Of a stretch of DNA of 64,000 nt, positions 45,453-53,282 are shown piece by piece. Positions within the stretch are counted from its first letter, which is position 1. Each line of letters opens with the position of its first letter. This stretch comes from Pseudomonas sp. Au-Pse12 (GTDB lineage Bacteria; Pseudomonadota; Gammaproteobacteria; Pseudomonadales; Pseudomonadaceae), in contig NZ_JAJTTH010000007.1 in NCBI RefSeq assembly GCF_021341665.1, positions 289,845 to 353,844 on the forward strand, read 5' to 3'. Position numbers and translations under genes: made by a program. The notes under the pieces were generated by a model, which had not been told where the DNA came from, searched no databases, and saw nothing but the letters and a program-made list of their open reading frames with translations.

Positions 45453-45692
45453 ATGACCACTTTCTTTCGCCGGCGGCGCAGCGCCCAGCGGGTTGGCCTG
45501 TCCCTGCTGGCCCTGGCCGGCTGTGAACCGGACTCGGCGCCCCAAGCCCAGGCCCGCGCCCCAGCTCCGGCCCCCGCGCCGGCAGCCATGCTGATCCCCC
45601 TTTGCGTCAACGATCGATGCGCGGTGCTGGACCAGAACGGCCTCTGGAGCCTGGCCAATCATCGGATCAAGCCTGCTAGGATGCGGGTCTGA
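45453..45692 (+). pseudogene. Truncated paralogue of the WG-repeat lipoprotein
   Basis: 79 residues. Signal and lipobox-like LALAGC, then an Ala-Pro linker and AAMLIPLCVNDRCAVLDQNG, which parallels AAMVMPICANGECAVLNQDG of the full-length lipoprotein at 43398. It stops after one further WG-like segment (NGLWSLAN), where the full protein continues for about 470 residues. Most likely a decayed duplicate; a short functional lipoprotein is possible. Confidence 0.6.
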
Positions 45693-45738
45693 TCGATTCA
45701 GCCAACCGGCCCGGATGGGGCCCGACAGGAACTGTCCC

Positions 45739-46407
45739 ATGCTCAACGCTCTGCTTTTCGACCTCGACGGCACCCTGACCGACACCGACACCCTGCACCT
45801 GCTGGCCCTGCAACAGCTGTTGTGGGAAGAAGACCGCCGGGTGTTCACCGAGGCAGAATTCGCCGCCCACGTCAGTGGCCAGGCCAACGCCAACATGTGC
45901 CGCTACCTGTTCCCCGAGCGCAGCGTGGCAGAACATGCAGCCTTCGCCGAGCGCAAGGAAGTGCGTTTTCGCCAGCTCTCCCCGCAACTCAAGCCCATGC
46001 CCGGCCTGCTGCGCCTGCTGGACTTTGCCCAGCAGCACGGCATTGGCGTGTGCGTGGTCACCAACGCGCCACGGGCCAACGCCGAGCACATGCTCAAGGT
46101 GCTGGGCCTGCAGGAGCGTTTCCAGACGGTGCTGGTGGCCGAGGAACTGCCCCGGGCCAAGCCCGATCCCCTGCCCTACCTCAGCGGCCTGGAATGCCTG
46201 CATGCCACGGCCGAACAGGCCCTGGCCTTCGAGGATTCGGTGCCCGGGCTGACCGCCGCGGTCAACGCCGGCATCAGCACCTTCGGCCTGGCCACCAGCC
46301 AGCAACCGCAAACCCTGCTCGATGCCGGCGCCCACCGGGTGATCCGCGACTTCGACGACCCGCTGCTGTGGGCCGAGATCCAGCGCCGGCTCAATCTGCC
46401 GGAATAA
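45739..46407 (+). CDS. HAD-family phosphatase (beta-phosphoglucomutase-like)
   Basis: 222 residues. Motif I FDLDGTLTDTD, motif II VVTNAP, motif III lysine in RAKPDPLPY and motif IV FEDSVPG are all present, with an inserted helical cap (subfamily IA, PGM-like). The substrate is a sugar phosphate or related small phosphate, not defined. It is convergent with the ECF sigma gene; the stops overlap by 17 bases. Confidence 0.92.
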   Translation: MLNALLFDLDGTLTDTDTLHLLALQQLLWEEDRRVFTEAEFAAHVSGQANANMCRYLFPERSVAEHAAFAERKEVRFRQLSPQLKPMPGLLRLLDFAQQHGIGVCVVTNAPRANAEHMLKVLGLQERFQTVLVAEELPRAKPDPLPYLSGLECLHATAEQALAFEDSVPGLTAAVNAGISTFGLATSQQPQTLLDAGAHRVIRDFDDPLLWAEIQRRLNLPE

Positions 46408-47272
46408 CCCCCGACAGGGCCTGCGCCAGGCCCCGCAGTTTCTGCGGGTTGCGGACCAGCAGCAGGCGCACCACCTGCTGCCCGCGCACCTCGCAGGTCA
46501 GCAGCAGGTCCAGCCGCTGCCGGTCGAACACCAGCAACGCCGGCAGCCCGTTGCAGAGCGCGACGCGCACGCTGAAGCCGGCGTTGAACTTGCTCCGCAC
46601 ACCGAGGATGAAACGCAGGATCGGCTGTACCCCCTCGATCGGCCGCAACGCCGCCCTGACCTGGCCGCCACCGTCGGAGAGCAACTGGGCATCGCTGGCC
46701 AACAGCCGCAGCAGGGCCTCGGTATCGCCGCTGAGGCAGGCCTGCAGGCAGTCCTCGGCCAACTGCCGGTCAGTGTCGCCGGCACCCTGCCCGGCCTGTT
46801 CGGCCAGGCGCAGTTGGGCCCGTTGGAACAGCTTGCGACAAGCCACTGAACTGCGCCCCAGCACCGTGCCCAGCTCGGCGAACGGATAACCGAAAAGCTC
46901 GCGCAGCACCCAGACCACGCGCTGGGTTGGGGTCAGTTGCTCCAGCACCAGCAAAAACGCCAGCGACAGGGTCTGCCAGCGGCCATGCAGGTCCTCGGGC
47001 CTGTCGCTGGCGGCGTGCTCGTCCAGTTGCGGCTCCGGCAGCCAGGGACCGACGTAGACCTGCTGGCGCCGCCCGCGCAACTGATCGATGCACAGGTTGC
47101 TGAGCATGCGCGTCAGGTACGCCTGGGGGTTGAGCGGTTGCAGGTCCAGGGCCTGCCAGCGCAACCAGAGTTCCTGCAGCACATCGTCGGCCTCGCTCAG
47201 GCTACCCAGCAGGCGGTAGGCCAGAGCGTGCAGACGCGGGCGCTGGTCGAGAAAAAAGCCCAGGTCACTCAT
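46391..47272 (-). CDS. ECF sigma factor, ECF41/SigJ-like, with SnoaL-like C-terminal domain
   Basis: 293 residues. Sigma region 2 (ALAYRLLGSLSEADDVLQELWLRW) and region 4 (LTPTQRVVWVLRELFGYPFAELGTVLG...SVACRKLFQRAQ) are clear. Residues 180-293 form a SnoaL/NTF2-like extension, the mark of ECF41-type factors regulated by their own C-terminus rather than a membrane anti-sigma factor. Its ATG overlaps the stop of the flavoprotein gene (4 bases), so the pair is one operon; ECF41 genes typically adjoin oxidoreductase genes. Confidence 0.92.
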   Translation of the reverse strand: MSDLGFFLDQRPRLHALAYRLLGSLSEADDVLQELWLRWQALDLQPLNPQAYLTRMLSNLCIDQLRGRRQQVYVGPWLPEPQLDEHAASDRPEDLHGRWQTLSLAFLLVLEQLTPTQRVVWVLRELFGYPFAELGTVLGRSSVACRKLFQRAQLRLAEQAGQGAGDTDRQLAEDCLQACLSGDTEALLRLLASDAQLLSDGGGQVRAALRPIEGVQPILRFILGVRSKFNAGFSVRVALCNGLPALLVFDRQRLDLLLTCEVRGQQVVRLLLVRNPQKLRGLAQALSGVIPAD

Positions 47273-48441
47273 ATCGACTCCTTGTCCAGCACAGTACGGG
47301 GCCAGTGATAAATCGTGCGGCCCAGGCTCAGTTCCCAGCGTGGAGCCACCCAGACCAGGGTGCATAGCATCCATTTGATCAACGCCGCGCGCCAGCCCCC
47401 GAGCCAGCGCGGTTGCGCGCGATCGCGGGCATCGGTGAGCTGCCAGATACCGTCCCCACGGCCCAGGCTCAGGCACCGCAGCGCGTAGGCGAAGGCAAAG
47501 GGCTGCGGCTGGCGCCCCAGCAGCCAGTCGCCCATGGCTTCTCCGGCATGCCCACCGCTGGGCAGTGCGGTGGCGCAGGACAGGCGCAACAGCTGCCCAT
47601 CGGTCAGGGTCGCCGCGCTGCAATCGCCCGCCGCCCACAGGTGCTCGTAGCCTTCCACCCGCAGGTCCGGCCCGACTCGCAGGCGCCCTTGCGGGGTCAG
47701 CGGCAAGCCGCTGTGCAACAGCAACGGATTGGCCCGCAAGCCGCCGCACCAGAGCATCCGGTCGGCGTCGATCCGGCGCCCATCGGCCAGGCACGCGGCG
47801 CCCGCCTGCAGCGCCTCGACCTGGCCAGTCAGGAGCGTCACCCGCAGTTGCCGCAAGCGCCGGCAGGCATGTTCCCGGGCTTGCGGACAAAAGCCCGGCA
47901 AGGGCGGCTGGCGGCCGAGCAGGCTCACCTGCAACCCCGCAAAACGCTGCGCCAGTTCGCTGGCGCATTCGACCCCGCTCAAGCCATTGCCGATCACCAA
48001 CAGGCGGCCGCCACAAGCCGCCAGCCGCTTGAGCTCGGCCTGGCGCTCGGCCAACGGCTGGTCGAAAGACAGTTGCCACAGGTGTTCCGCGCCGGGCAGA
48101 TCGGCGCCCTGGCTGACACTGCCCAAGGCGCAAATCACGCCTCGATAGGCAATGACTTGAGGGCCCTGCGGGGTGAGCACCTCGACCTGCTGCGCCGCCG
48201 GCTTCCAGGCAAGGATACGCGCCTGCACAAACTCCACCCGCGCCCTGGCCAGCAGCGGCGCCAGGGCCGCGCGCTTGACCCGGGTGCCGGCCAGCGCCTC
48301 GTGCCAGCGCACCCGTTGCTGAAAATGCGCCTGATCGGCGATCAACAGGATCCGCGCCGTAGGCGCTTTCTTGCGCAGGCGCGCGGCGGCCAGCAGGCCG
48401 GCATAACTGCCACCGAGAATCAGAAGCGGAAGATCGGACAT
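47269..48441 (-). CDS. FAD-dependent NAD(P)H oxidoreductase (NDH-2-like)
   Basis: 390 residues. N-terminal FAD loop LILGGSYAGLLAAARL, second nucleotide fold LLVIGNGLSGVECASEL, and the C-terminal FAD motif LWAAGDCSA. Similar to type II NADH dehydrogenase-like or ferredoxin reductase-like flavoproteins; the electron acceptor is unknown. ATG 48441 is chosen by homology of the dinucleotide fold at the N-terminus. Co-transcribed with the ECF sigma factor; probably a target or partner of it. A strong hairpin lies in its upstream region. Confidence 0.9.
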   Translation of the reverse strand: MSDLPLLILGGSYAGLLAAARLRKKAPTARILLIADQAHFQQRVRWHEALAGTRVKRAALAPLLARARVEFVQARILAWKPAAQQVEVLTPQGPQVIAYRGVICALGSVSQGADLPGAEHLWQLSFDQPLAERQAELKRLAACGGRLLVIGNGLSGVECASELAQRFAGLQVSLLGRQPPLPGFCPQAREHACRRLRQLRVTLLTGQVEALQAGAACLADGRRIDADRMLWCGGLRANPLLLHSGLPLTPQGRLRVGPDLRVEGYEHLWAAGDCSAATLTDGQLLRLSCATALPSGGHAGEAMGDWLLGRQPQPFAFAYALRCLSLGRGDGIWQLTDARDRAQPRWLGGWRAALIKWMLCTLVWVAPRWELSLGRTIYHWPRTVLDKESI

Positions 48442-48584
48442 GACGGACTCCATCTGCGGAAAGTCCATCCAGACGAAACAGCAGCGGGGAATGTGACGCA
48501 GCGCCGGAAAAAACCTGATCGAGGCGCAACAGGGGAATGGCGGAGAAGAGAAGAAATGGAGAATGCGCGGAGAAAACAGAGGGG

Positions 48585-48654
48585 AAAAAAAGTGCTCGCC
48601 CATCACTTCGGCAGTGGCACCTAAGCCGAAGTACCCCCTTTGGCTGGGCGAGCA
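48585..48654 (-). terminator. Long hairpin plus T-run upstream of the flavoprotein gene (attenuator or sRNA terminator)
   Basis: Minus strand: outer arms TGCTCGCCCA/TGGGCGAGCA (10 bp), inner arms ACTTCGG/CCGAAGT (7 bp), then seven T. It ends 144 bases before the flavoprotein start codon, so it either terminates an upstream RNA or attenuates the flavoprotein-sigma operon. Confidence 0.7.
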
Positions 48655-48820
48655 GGGAGGAATATACGCGGGCTCCCGGCTCGGTAATATCGGACATATC
48701 CGAAAACACAGGGCGACTTGGGTAAACATCCAGGAGGTTTTTCCTTAACATTTTTTTTTTCACGGCGCTTTCACCTCCTCGCCCTTAAATTGCCAGTCAC
48801 TCCTTAACGAATCCCATTTG

Positions 48821-48848
48821 GCCCGCCTTTAGCGGGCTTTTTTTTGCC
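48821..48848 (+). terminator. Rho-independent terminator with no upstream gene on its strand
   Basis: GCCCGC-CTTTA-GCGGGC followed by eight T on the plus strand. The nearest plus-strand gene ends at 46407, so it probably ends a short RNA transcribed from within the 48.5-48.8 kb gap. Confidence 0.75.
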
Positions 48849-48978
48849 CGAAAGCCCCGGCATGACATGGGCCAGGCCCCTGGCTGTCGGCCAGCTGAAC
48901 GAAATGACGCGAGCCCTGGCGCCGCCCAAGGCCGCAGTTACAATTTGCAACCTTTACCCTCCTCTCCAGATCGATGCC

Positions 48979-49557
48979 ATGACCGAAGACTTCGATGTGC
49001 CCAGCCCCCACGAAAAGCACCTGGAACACGTGGCCGAACACGCCCACAGCCGCAGTGACAGCTTCGCCAGCAAGATCGCGGTGATGACGGCGATCATGGC
49101 CACCCTGGGAGCGCTCCTGAGCTATCAGGCCGGCTCCACCGAGAGCCAGGCGGCCATGGACAAGAACAACGCCGCGATGAAGAAGACCGAAGCCGCCAAC
49201 CAGTGGAGCTACTACCAGGCCAAGTCCAGCCGGCAGAACCTGGCCGAACTGGCGACGCACATTCCCGGGGTCAACGCGGCGCACTACAGCATCGAGGCCC
49301 AGCGCTATCAGAAAGAAAAGGAAGCGGTGCGGCTCAAGGCCGAAGCCCTGGAGGCCGAGGCCCGGGACTGGGATGAGCAATCGGAGGCCGCGCTGCACCA
49401 GCACCATCGCTGGGCCCAGGCAATGATGGCGATCCAGATTGCCATTTCGATGGCCGCCATCACCCTGCTGACCCGCAAGGAATGGCTGAAGAAACTCGCC
49501 TACGGCGCCGCCGCCGGCAGCGTGCTACTGGGTTCCCTGGCCTGGCTGCACATCTAG
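48979..49557 (+). CDS. DUF4337 membrane protein
   Basis: 192 residues starting MTEDFDVPSPHEKHLEHVAEHAH. One N-terminal hydrophobic helix (IAVMTAIMATLGALLSYQAGSTES), a long helical, probably coiled-coil section rich in Glu/Lys (about 75-145), then two C-terminal hydrophobic helices. The pattern is that of DUF4337; the function is unknown. Not visibly linked to neighbours. Confidence 0.85.
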   Translation: MTEDFDVPSPHEKHLEHVAEHAHSRSDSFASKIAVMTAIMATLGALLSYQAGSTESQAAMDKNNAAMKKTEAANQWSYYQAKSSRQNLAELATHIPGVNAAHYSIEAQRYQKEKEAVRLKAEALEAEARDWDEQSEAALHQHHRWAQAMMAIQIAISMAAITLLTRKEWLKKLAYGAAAGSVLLGSLAWLHI

Positions 49558-49708
49558 GAAAACCCTGCCGGGCAGCCCCGAGACCGGCGAGCCTGCGCGT
49601 CTCTTGATTCTCAGCGGCTGTCGCAGTTTGCGAAAAACCGCCGCAAGCCAGGCCTCGCCATTACGCGCCAAGCCCCGCAATAGCGGGGCCCCGGCACCCA
49701 CACGAATC

Positions 49709-49724
49709 TGGCATAGCCATTGCG
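49709..49724 (+). promoter_or_regulatory. Sigma54 (-24/-12) promoter of the aldehyde dehydrogenase gene
   Basis: TGGCATAGCCATTGCG matches TGGCACGrNNNTTGCW, with GG and GC exactly 10 bases apart. It is 36 bases before the start codon at 49761. A sigma54-dependent activator gene (54990-56894) is in the neighbouring operon, which supports the call. Confidence 0.75.
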
Positions 49725-49760
49725 AAAGCCCCTGCCTCACCTACAACAAGAGGCTTCGCC

Positions 49761-51251
49761 ATGGCTATTGCCCCCCTGCTCGCCGCTACCACGGCGTTTA
49801 TCCAGCGCGCCCCGCGCATGTTGATCGGCGCTCAATGGGTCGAGGCCGCCGACGGCCAGACCATGCCCCTGCGCAACCCCGCTACCGGCGAACAGCTGTG
49901 CCTGGTGCCCCGGGCCACCGTGGACGACGTCGACCGCGCGGTGCTGGCGGCGCGCCAGGCTTTCGATGACTCGCCCTGGAGCCGCACCCGCCCCCGGGAG
50001 CGGCAGAACCTGCTGTGGAAGCTCGCCGACCTGATGCAGCGCGACGCCGAACTGCTGGCCCAGCTGGAATGCCTGAACAATGGCAAGAGCGCGGCCGTGG
50101 CCCAGGCCATGGACGTGCAGCTGTCCATCGACTTTCTGCGCTACATGGCGGGTTGGGCGACCAAGATCGAAGGCTCGAGCGTCGAGGTGTCGTTGCCGTT
50201 GATGCCCAACGATCAGTTCCACAGTTTCATCCGCCGCGAGGCCGTGGGCGTGGTCGGCGCCATCGTCGCCTGGAACTTCCCCCTGCTGCTGGCCTGCTGG
50301 AAACTCGGCCCGGCCCTGGCCACCGGTTGCACCCTGGTGCTCAAGCCCGCCGACGAGACCCCGCTCAGCGCCCTGAAGCTGGCGGAGCTGGTACAGGAAG
50401 CCGGCTACCCCGACGGCGTGTTCAACGTGGTCACCGGCACCGGCATCACCCCCGGCAGCGCCCTGACCCGCAACCCCCTGGTGGACAAGCTGACCTTCAC
50501 CGGCTCCACCGCCGTGGGCAAGGAAATCGGCAAGATCGCCATGGACTCCATGACCCGGGTGACCCTGGAACTGGGGGGCAAGTCGCCGACCATCGTCATG
50601 GCCGACGCCGACCTGGCCAGCGCCGCGGCCGGCGCCGCCAGCGCGATCTTCTTCAACCAGGGCCAGGTGTGCTGCGCCGGTTCGCGGCTGTATGTGCAGC
50701 GCAAGCACTTCGACAATGTGGTGGCCGACATTGCCGGCATCGCCAACGCCATGAAACTGGGCAATGGCCTGGATGCCAGCGTCGAGATGGGCCCGCTGAT
50801 TTCCGCGCGCCAGCAGGAGCGGGTCTATCGCTACATCGAGATGGGCCGCGACAGCGGCGCCACCATCGCCTGTGGCGGCGAGCAGTTCGGCCCGGGATAT
50901 TTCGTCAAGCCGACGGTGATCGTCGATGTCGACCAGAAGCATTCACTGGTGCAGGAAGAGATCTTCGGCCCGGTGCTGGTGGCGATGCCCTTCGACGACG
51001 AAGCCGACGCCCTGCGCATGGCCAACGACAGCCCCTACGGCCTTGGCGCGAGCATCTGGTCCAACGACCTGGCGGCGGTGCACCGGATGATCCCGCGGAT
51101 CAGGTCCGGTTCGGTGTGGGTCAACTGCCACAGCGCCCTGGACCCGGCGCTGCCGTTTGGCGGCTACAAGATGTCCGGGGTTGGCCGGGAAATGGGCCAT
51201 GCCGCCATCGAGCACTACACCGAGCTGAAATCGGTGCTGATCAAGCTCTGA
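49761..51251 (+). CDS. NAD-dependent aldehyde dehydrogenase (phenylacetaldehyde dehydrogenase type)
   Basis: 496 residues. Rossmann and catalytic motifs: IVAWNFPLLLACWKLGPALA, FTGSTAVGKEIG, catalytic Glu in VTLELGGKSP, catalytic Cys in FNQGQVCCAGSRLYV and EEIFGPVL. It resembles FeaB/PadA and would oxidise the aldehyde made by the amine dehydrogenase, for example phenylacetaldehyde to phenylacetate. It equals the position of peaE in P. putida pea clusters. It is preceded by a sigma54 promoter and converges on the qhpG end of the accessory operon. Confidence 0.94.
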   Translation: MAIAPLLAATTAFIQRAPRMLIGAQWVEAADGQTMPLRNPATGEQLCLVPRATVDDVDRAVLAARQAFDDSPWSRTRPRERQNLLWKLADLMQRDAELLAQLECLNNGKSAAVAQAMDVQLSIDFLRYMAGWATKIEGSSVEVSLPLMPNDQFHSFIRREAVGVVGAIVAWNFPLLLACWKLGPALATGCTLVLKPADETPLSALKLAELVQEAGYPDGVFNVVTGTGITPGSALTRNPLVDKLTFTGSTAVGKEIGKIAMDSMTRVTLELGGKSPTIVMADADLASAAAGAASAIFFNQGQVCCAGSRLYVQRKHFDNVVADIAGIANAMKLGNGLDASVEMGPLISARQQERVYRYIEMGRDSGATIACGGEQFGPGYFVKPTVIVDVDQKHSLVQEEIFGPVLVAMPFDDEADALRMANDSPYGLGASIWSNDLAAVHRMIPRIRSGSVWVNCHSALDPALPFGGYKMSGVGREMGHAAIEHYTELKSVLIKL

Positions 51252-51294
51252 TCCGCGGCCGGGGCGAACGCCCCCGGCTTGCCGGCGCAGGGGG

Positions 51295-52614
51295 CTAAGG
51301 CCGATAGCCCTGGGCCAGCAACCAGCCCCGCACGCCCCGCCCCTGCTCGGGGCTCAGGTCCGCCAGGGCCTGGGCCGCCGGCTGGTGCTGCAAGCGCCGC
51401 AACAGCGGCGCCAGTTCCACGCCCTGGACATGCCAGATCCCCAGGGGCTGGTCCGGGGTGATCACCACGTCGGCTTCATCCACCAGGCCATCGCGCAACA
51501 CCGGGACGCGCTCGATGCGCAAGGCTGCAAAGTCCACCGCCGCGTGCGCCGGCTGCGGGTCCGGCCAGCATCGACGGGCCTGCCAGAACGGCTGCTCGGG
51601 CCAGCGCTGCTCAGCGGCGTAGAAGTCCCGGCCAATGCGCGCAAAACGCAGGAACAGCTGCTCCACCCGCTGCCCGTGGAAGCGCTGCGCCAGCGCTGCA
51701 CGCTGTGGCCGCTGCAACAGGGTGTTGATCACCGCCGGGGCCTGCAGGGCCGAGGACAGCGACTGGAAAATGCCGTTGCCGGACAAGGGGTCCACCGCCA
51801 TCGCCGCATCGCCGACCCGCAACCAGTTGGCGCCACACACCTGGGGACTGAGGATCGCCGTGCTGCTGCGGGCATGCAGGTGCAATTGCTGTTCCTCGCC
51901 ACCGGCAAAGAACTCCCGGGCCATAACCGACGCCTGGCGACGCTGGCGACAGTAGGCCAGCAACTGTGCCTTGCCCGGCAGCCCGGCGCTGGCCACATCC
52001 AGGGTCAGTTGCCAGTAGCACTGGCCATCGGCGCGCCGGGCCATCCAGGCCCAGCCGTCCTCCAGGCTGTACACCGCGCTGGCAGCGCTGCCGCCGGGGC
52101 CCTGCCAGCGGTTGAGCAGGCTCAGGGTCTGCGCCCCGCGCAGTGCCTGGCCGCCGCCGTTGCGCAGGGTTTTTCCCAGCGCCGGAGCCTGGCGCCCGCG
52201 CGCCTCGACCAAGAACTCGCCGACCAGCTCCGCCTGTCCTTGCACCTGGACCCGGTGCCCGCCGTCGCTGGACTGCACGCCCAGCACCCGGCCCTCGACC
52301 AGCTGTACCCCGGCCTCACGCAGGGCCTCGCGCAGACCACGGTCGAAGGCCGGGCGATCCAGCAGGTACTCGATGTTCTGTGCATGTTCCTCGCCGTTCC
52401 ACGCCACGCGCCGCTGGGACGCTTGCAGGGCCTGGGCCAGCGCCTGTTCCAGGCCGGCCCCGCGCAGCGCCTCCAGCACCCGCAGCGAAACCCCTTCCAG
52501 GGCCGCAAAGCGCCGCCAGTCGCTGACCAGGGTCACCGGGTAGCCGAGGCGTCGCAGCCCCAGCGCCACCGCGGCCCCCGCCGGGCCCGCCCCCAGGATC
52601 AGGATGGCGTGCAT
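51295..52614 (-). CDS. qhpG: FAD-dependent monooxygenase for CTQ biogenesis
   Basis: 439 residues from ATG 52614; it overlaps qhpE by 16 bases. The FAD loop ILILGAGPAGAAVALGLRRLGYP opens the protein, and GDAAMAVDPLSGNGIFQSL is the second FAD motif of tryptophan-halogenase/hydroxylase-like flavoproteins. QhpG dihydroxylates the Trp of the crosslinked gamma subunit that becomes the quinone cofactor. Last gene of the regulator-F-E-G operon. Confidence 0.92.
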   Translation of the reverse strand: MHAILILGAGPAGAAVALGLRRLGYPVTLVSDWRRFAALEGVSLRVLEALRGAGLEQALAQALQASQRRVAWNGEEHAQNIEYLLDRPAFDRGLREALREAGVQLVEGRVLGVQSSDGGHRVQVQGQAELVGEFLVEARGRQAPALGKTLRNGGGQALRGAQTLSLLNRWQGPGGSAASAVYSLEDGWAWMARRADGQCYWQLTLDVASAGLPGKAQLLAYCRQRRQASVMAREFFAGGEEQQLHLHARSSTAILSPQVCGANWLRVGDAAMAVDPLSGNGIFQSLSSALQAPAVINTLLQRPQRAALAQRFHGQRVEQLFLRFARIGRDFYAAEQRWPEQPFWQARRCWPDPQPAHAAVDFAALRIERVPVLRDGLVDEADVVITPDQPLGIWHVQGVELAPLLRRLQHQPAAQALADLSPEQGRGVRGWLLAQGYRP

Positions 52615-53282
52615 GGCCACTGCCGCCGTTCCGGGCCCTGGTACTGGGCGTTGTCTTGCAGCCACTGCTGGACCTGGGTGTTGCTAGCGCCCGGGTGGGC
52701 GCCCAGGTAGGCGGCGATATGCCCGCTCAGGGCCGCGCAACCCAGGCTGGCGCCGGATTGCCCCGGGCTGCTGGCGTGCACGCAGGCGGCAAAGTCCGCC
52801 TGCGCGGTGTCCAGCCATGACCACTGCTGCGCGCTGCATCGCGCATCGCCCGTGACGCGCCACACCCCGGGGTAGCTGGCCGGAAACACCGGCTCGCCCT
52901 GGGCCGGGCTGGACGCGCACAACAGCACTCCACCGGCTTCGGCCGCCGCACAGGCCTGGCGCAGCAGGTCACGATCCTGGCGCAGGCCCAGGCTCAGGTT
53001 GATCAGCCGCACCTGCTGTTCCAGCAGCCAGTACAAGGCGGCGCTGACTTGCGCGGCGCTGGTGACCCCGCGCCGGTCGAATACCTGGGCCACATAGAGC
53101 TGGGCCGCCGGCGCGCGCTGGCTGATGGCCTGGATGATCGCGCTGCCGTGGCCGAGGGCGTCCTCCTGCAACGGGCCCTCGCCCACCCCTTCGGCTTGCA
53201 GGAAGAACCGGCGCCCGGCCGCTATCCGCTGCTGGGTGGCGTGGCCGCTGTCGATCACGCCAATGCGCAGTTCAGGCTTCAT
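52599..53282 (-). CDS. qhpE: Subtilisin-like leader peptidase for the gamma subunit
   Basis: 227 residues, short for the S8 family and without signal peptide or pro-domain, so cytoplasmic. Catalytic residues are visible: D11 in GVIDSG, H45 in LGHGSAI, and Ser in SGASLGCAAL. It removes the 28-residue leader from crosslinked QhpC. It overlaps qhpF by 11 bases at its start and qhpG by 16 bases at its end, indicating translational coupling. Confidence 0.93.
   Translation of the reverse strand: MKPELRIGVIDSGHATQQRIAAGRRFFLQAEGVGEGPLQEDALGHGSAIIQAISQRAPAAQLYVAQVFDRRGVTSAAQVSAALYWLLEQQVRLINLSLGLRQDRDLLRQACAAAEAGGVLLCASSPAQGEPVFPASYPGVWRVTGDARCSAQQWSWLDTAQADFAACVHASSPGQSGASLGCAALSGHIAAYLGAHPGASNTQVQQWLQDNAQYQGPERRQWPCTPS

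Larger units (their letters stand above)
48442..48978. other. Intergenic region with structured RNA signals
   Basis: About 540 bases without a supported protein gene. It holds a long minus-strand terminator-like hairpin (48585-48654), a poly-A tract with a strong minus-strand ribosome site (AGGAGGTG near 48780) whose ORF has no recognisable product, and a plus-strand terminator (48821-48848) with no gene before it. Candidate small RNAs or a leader. Confidence 0.55.

Noticed and set aside
46391..48763. Single 790-residue minus-strand ORF spanning flavoprotein and sigma genes
   Set aside because: The upstream two-thirds are in the wrong frame relative to the flavoprotein; only the last 293 residues are the real sigma factor, starting at 47272.
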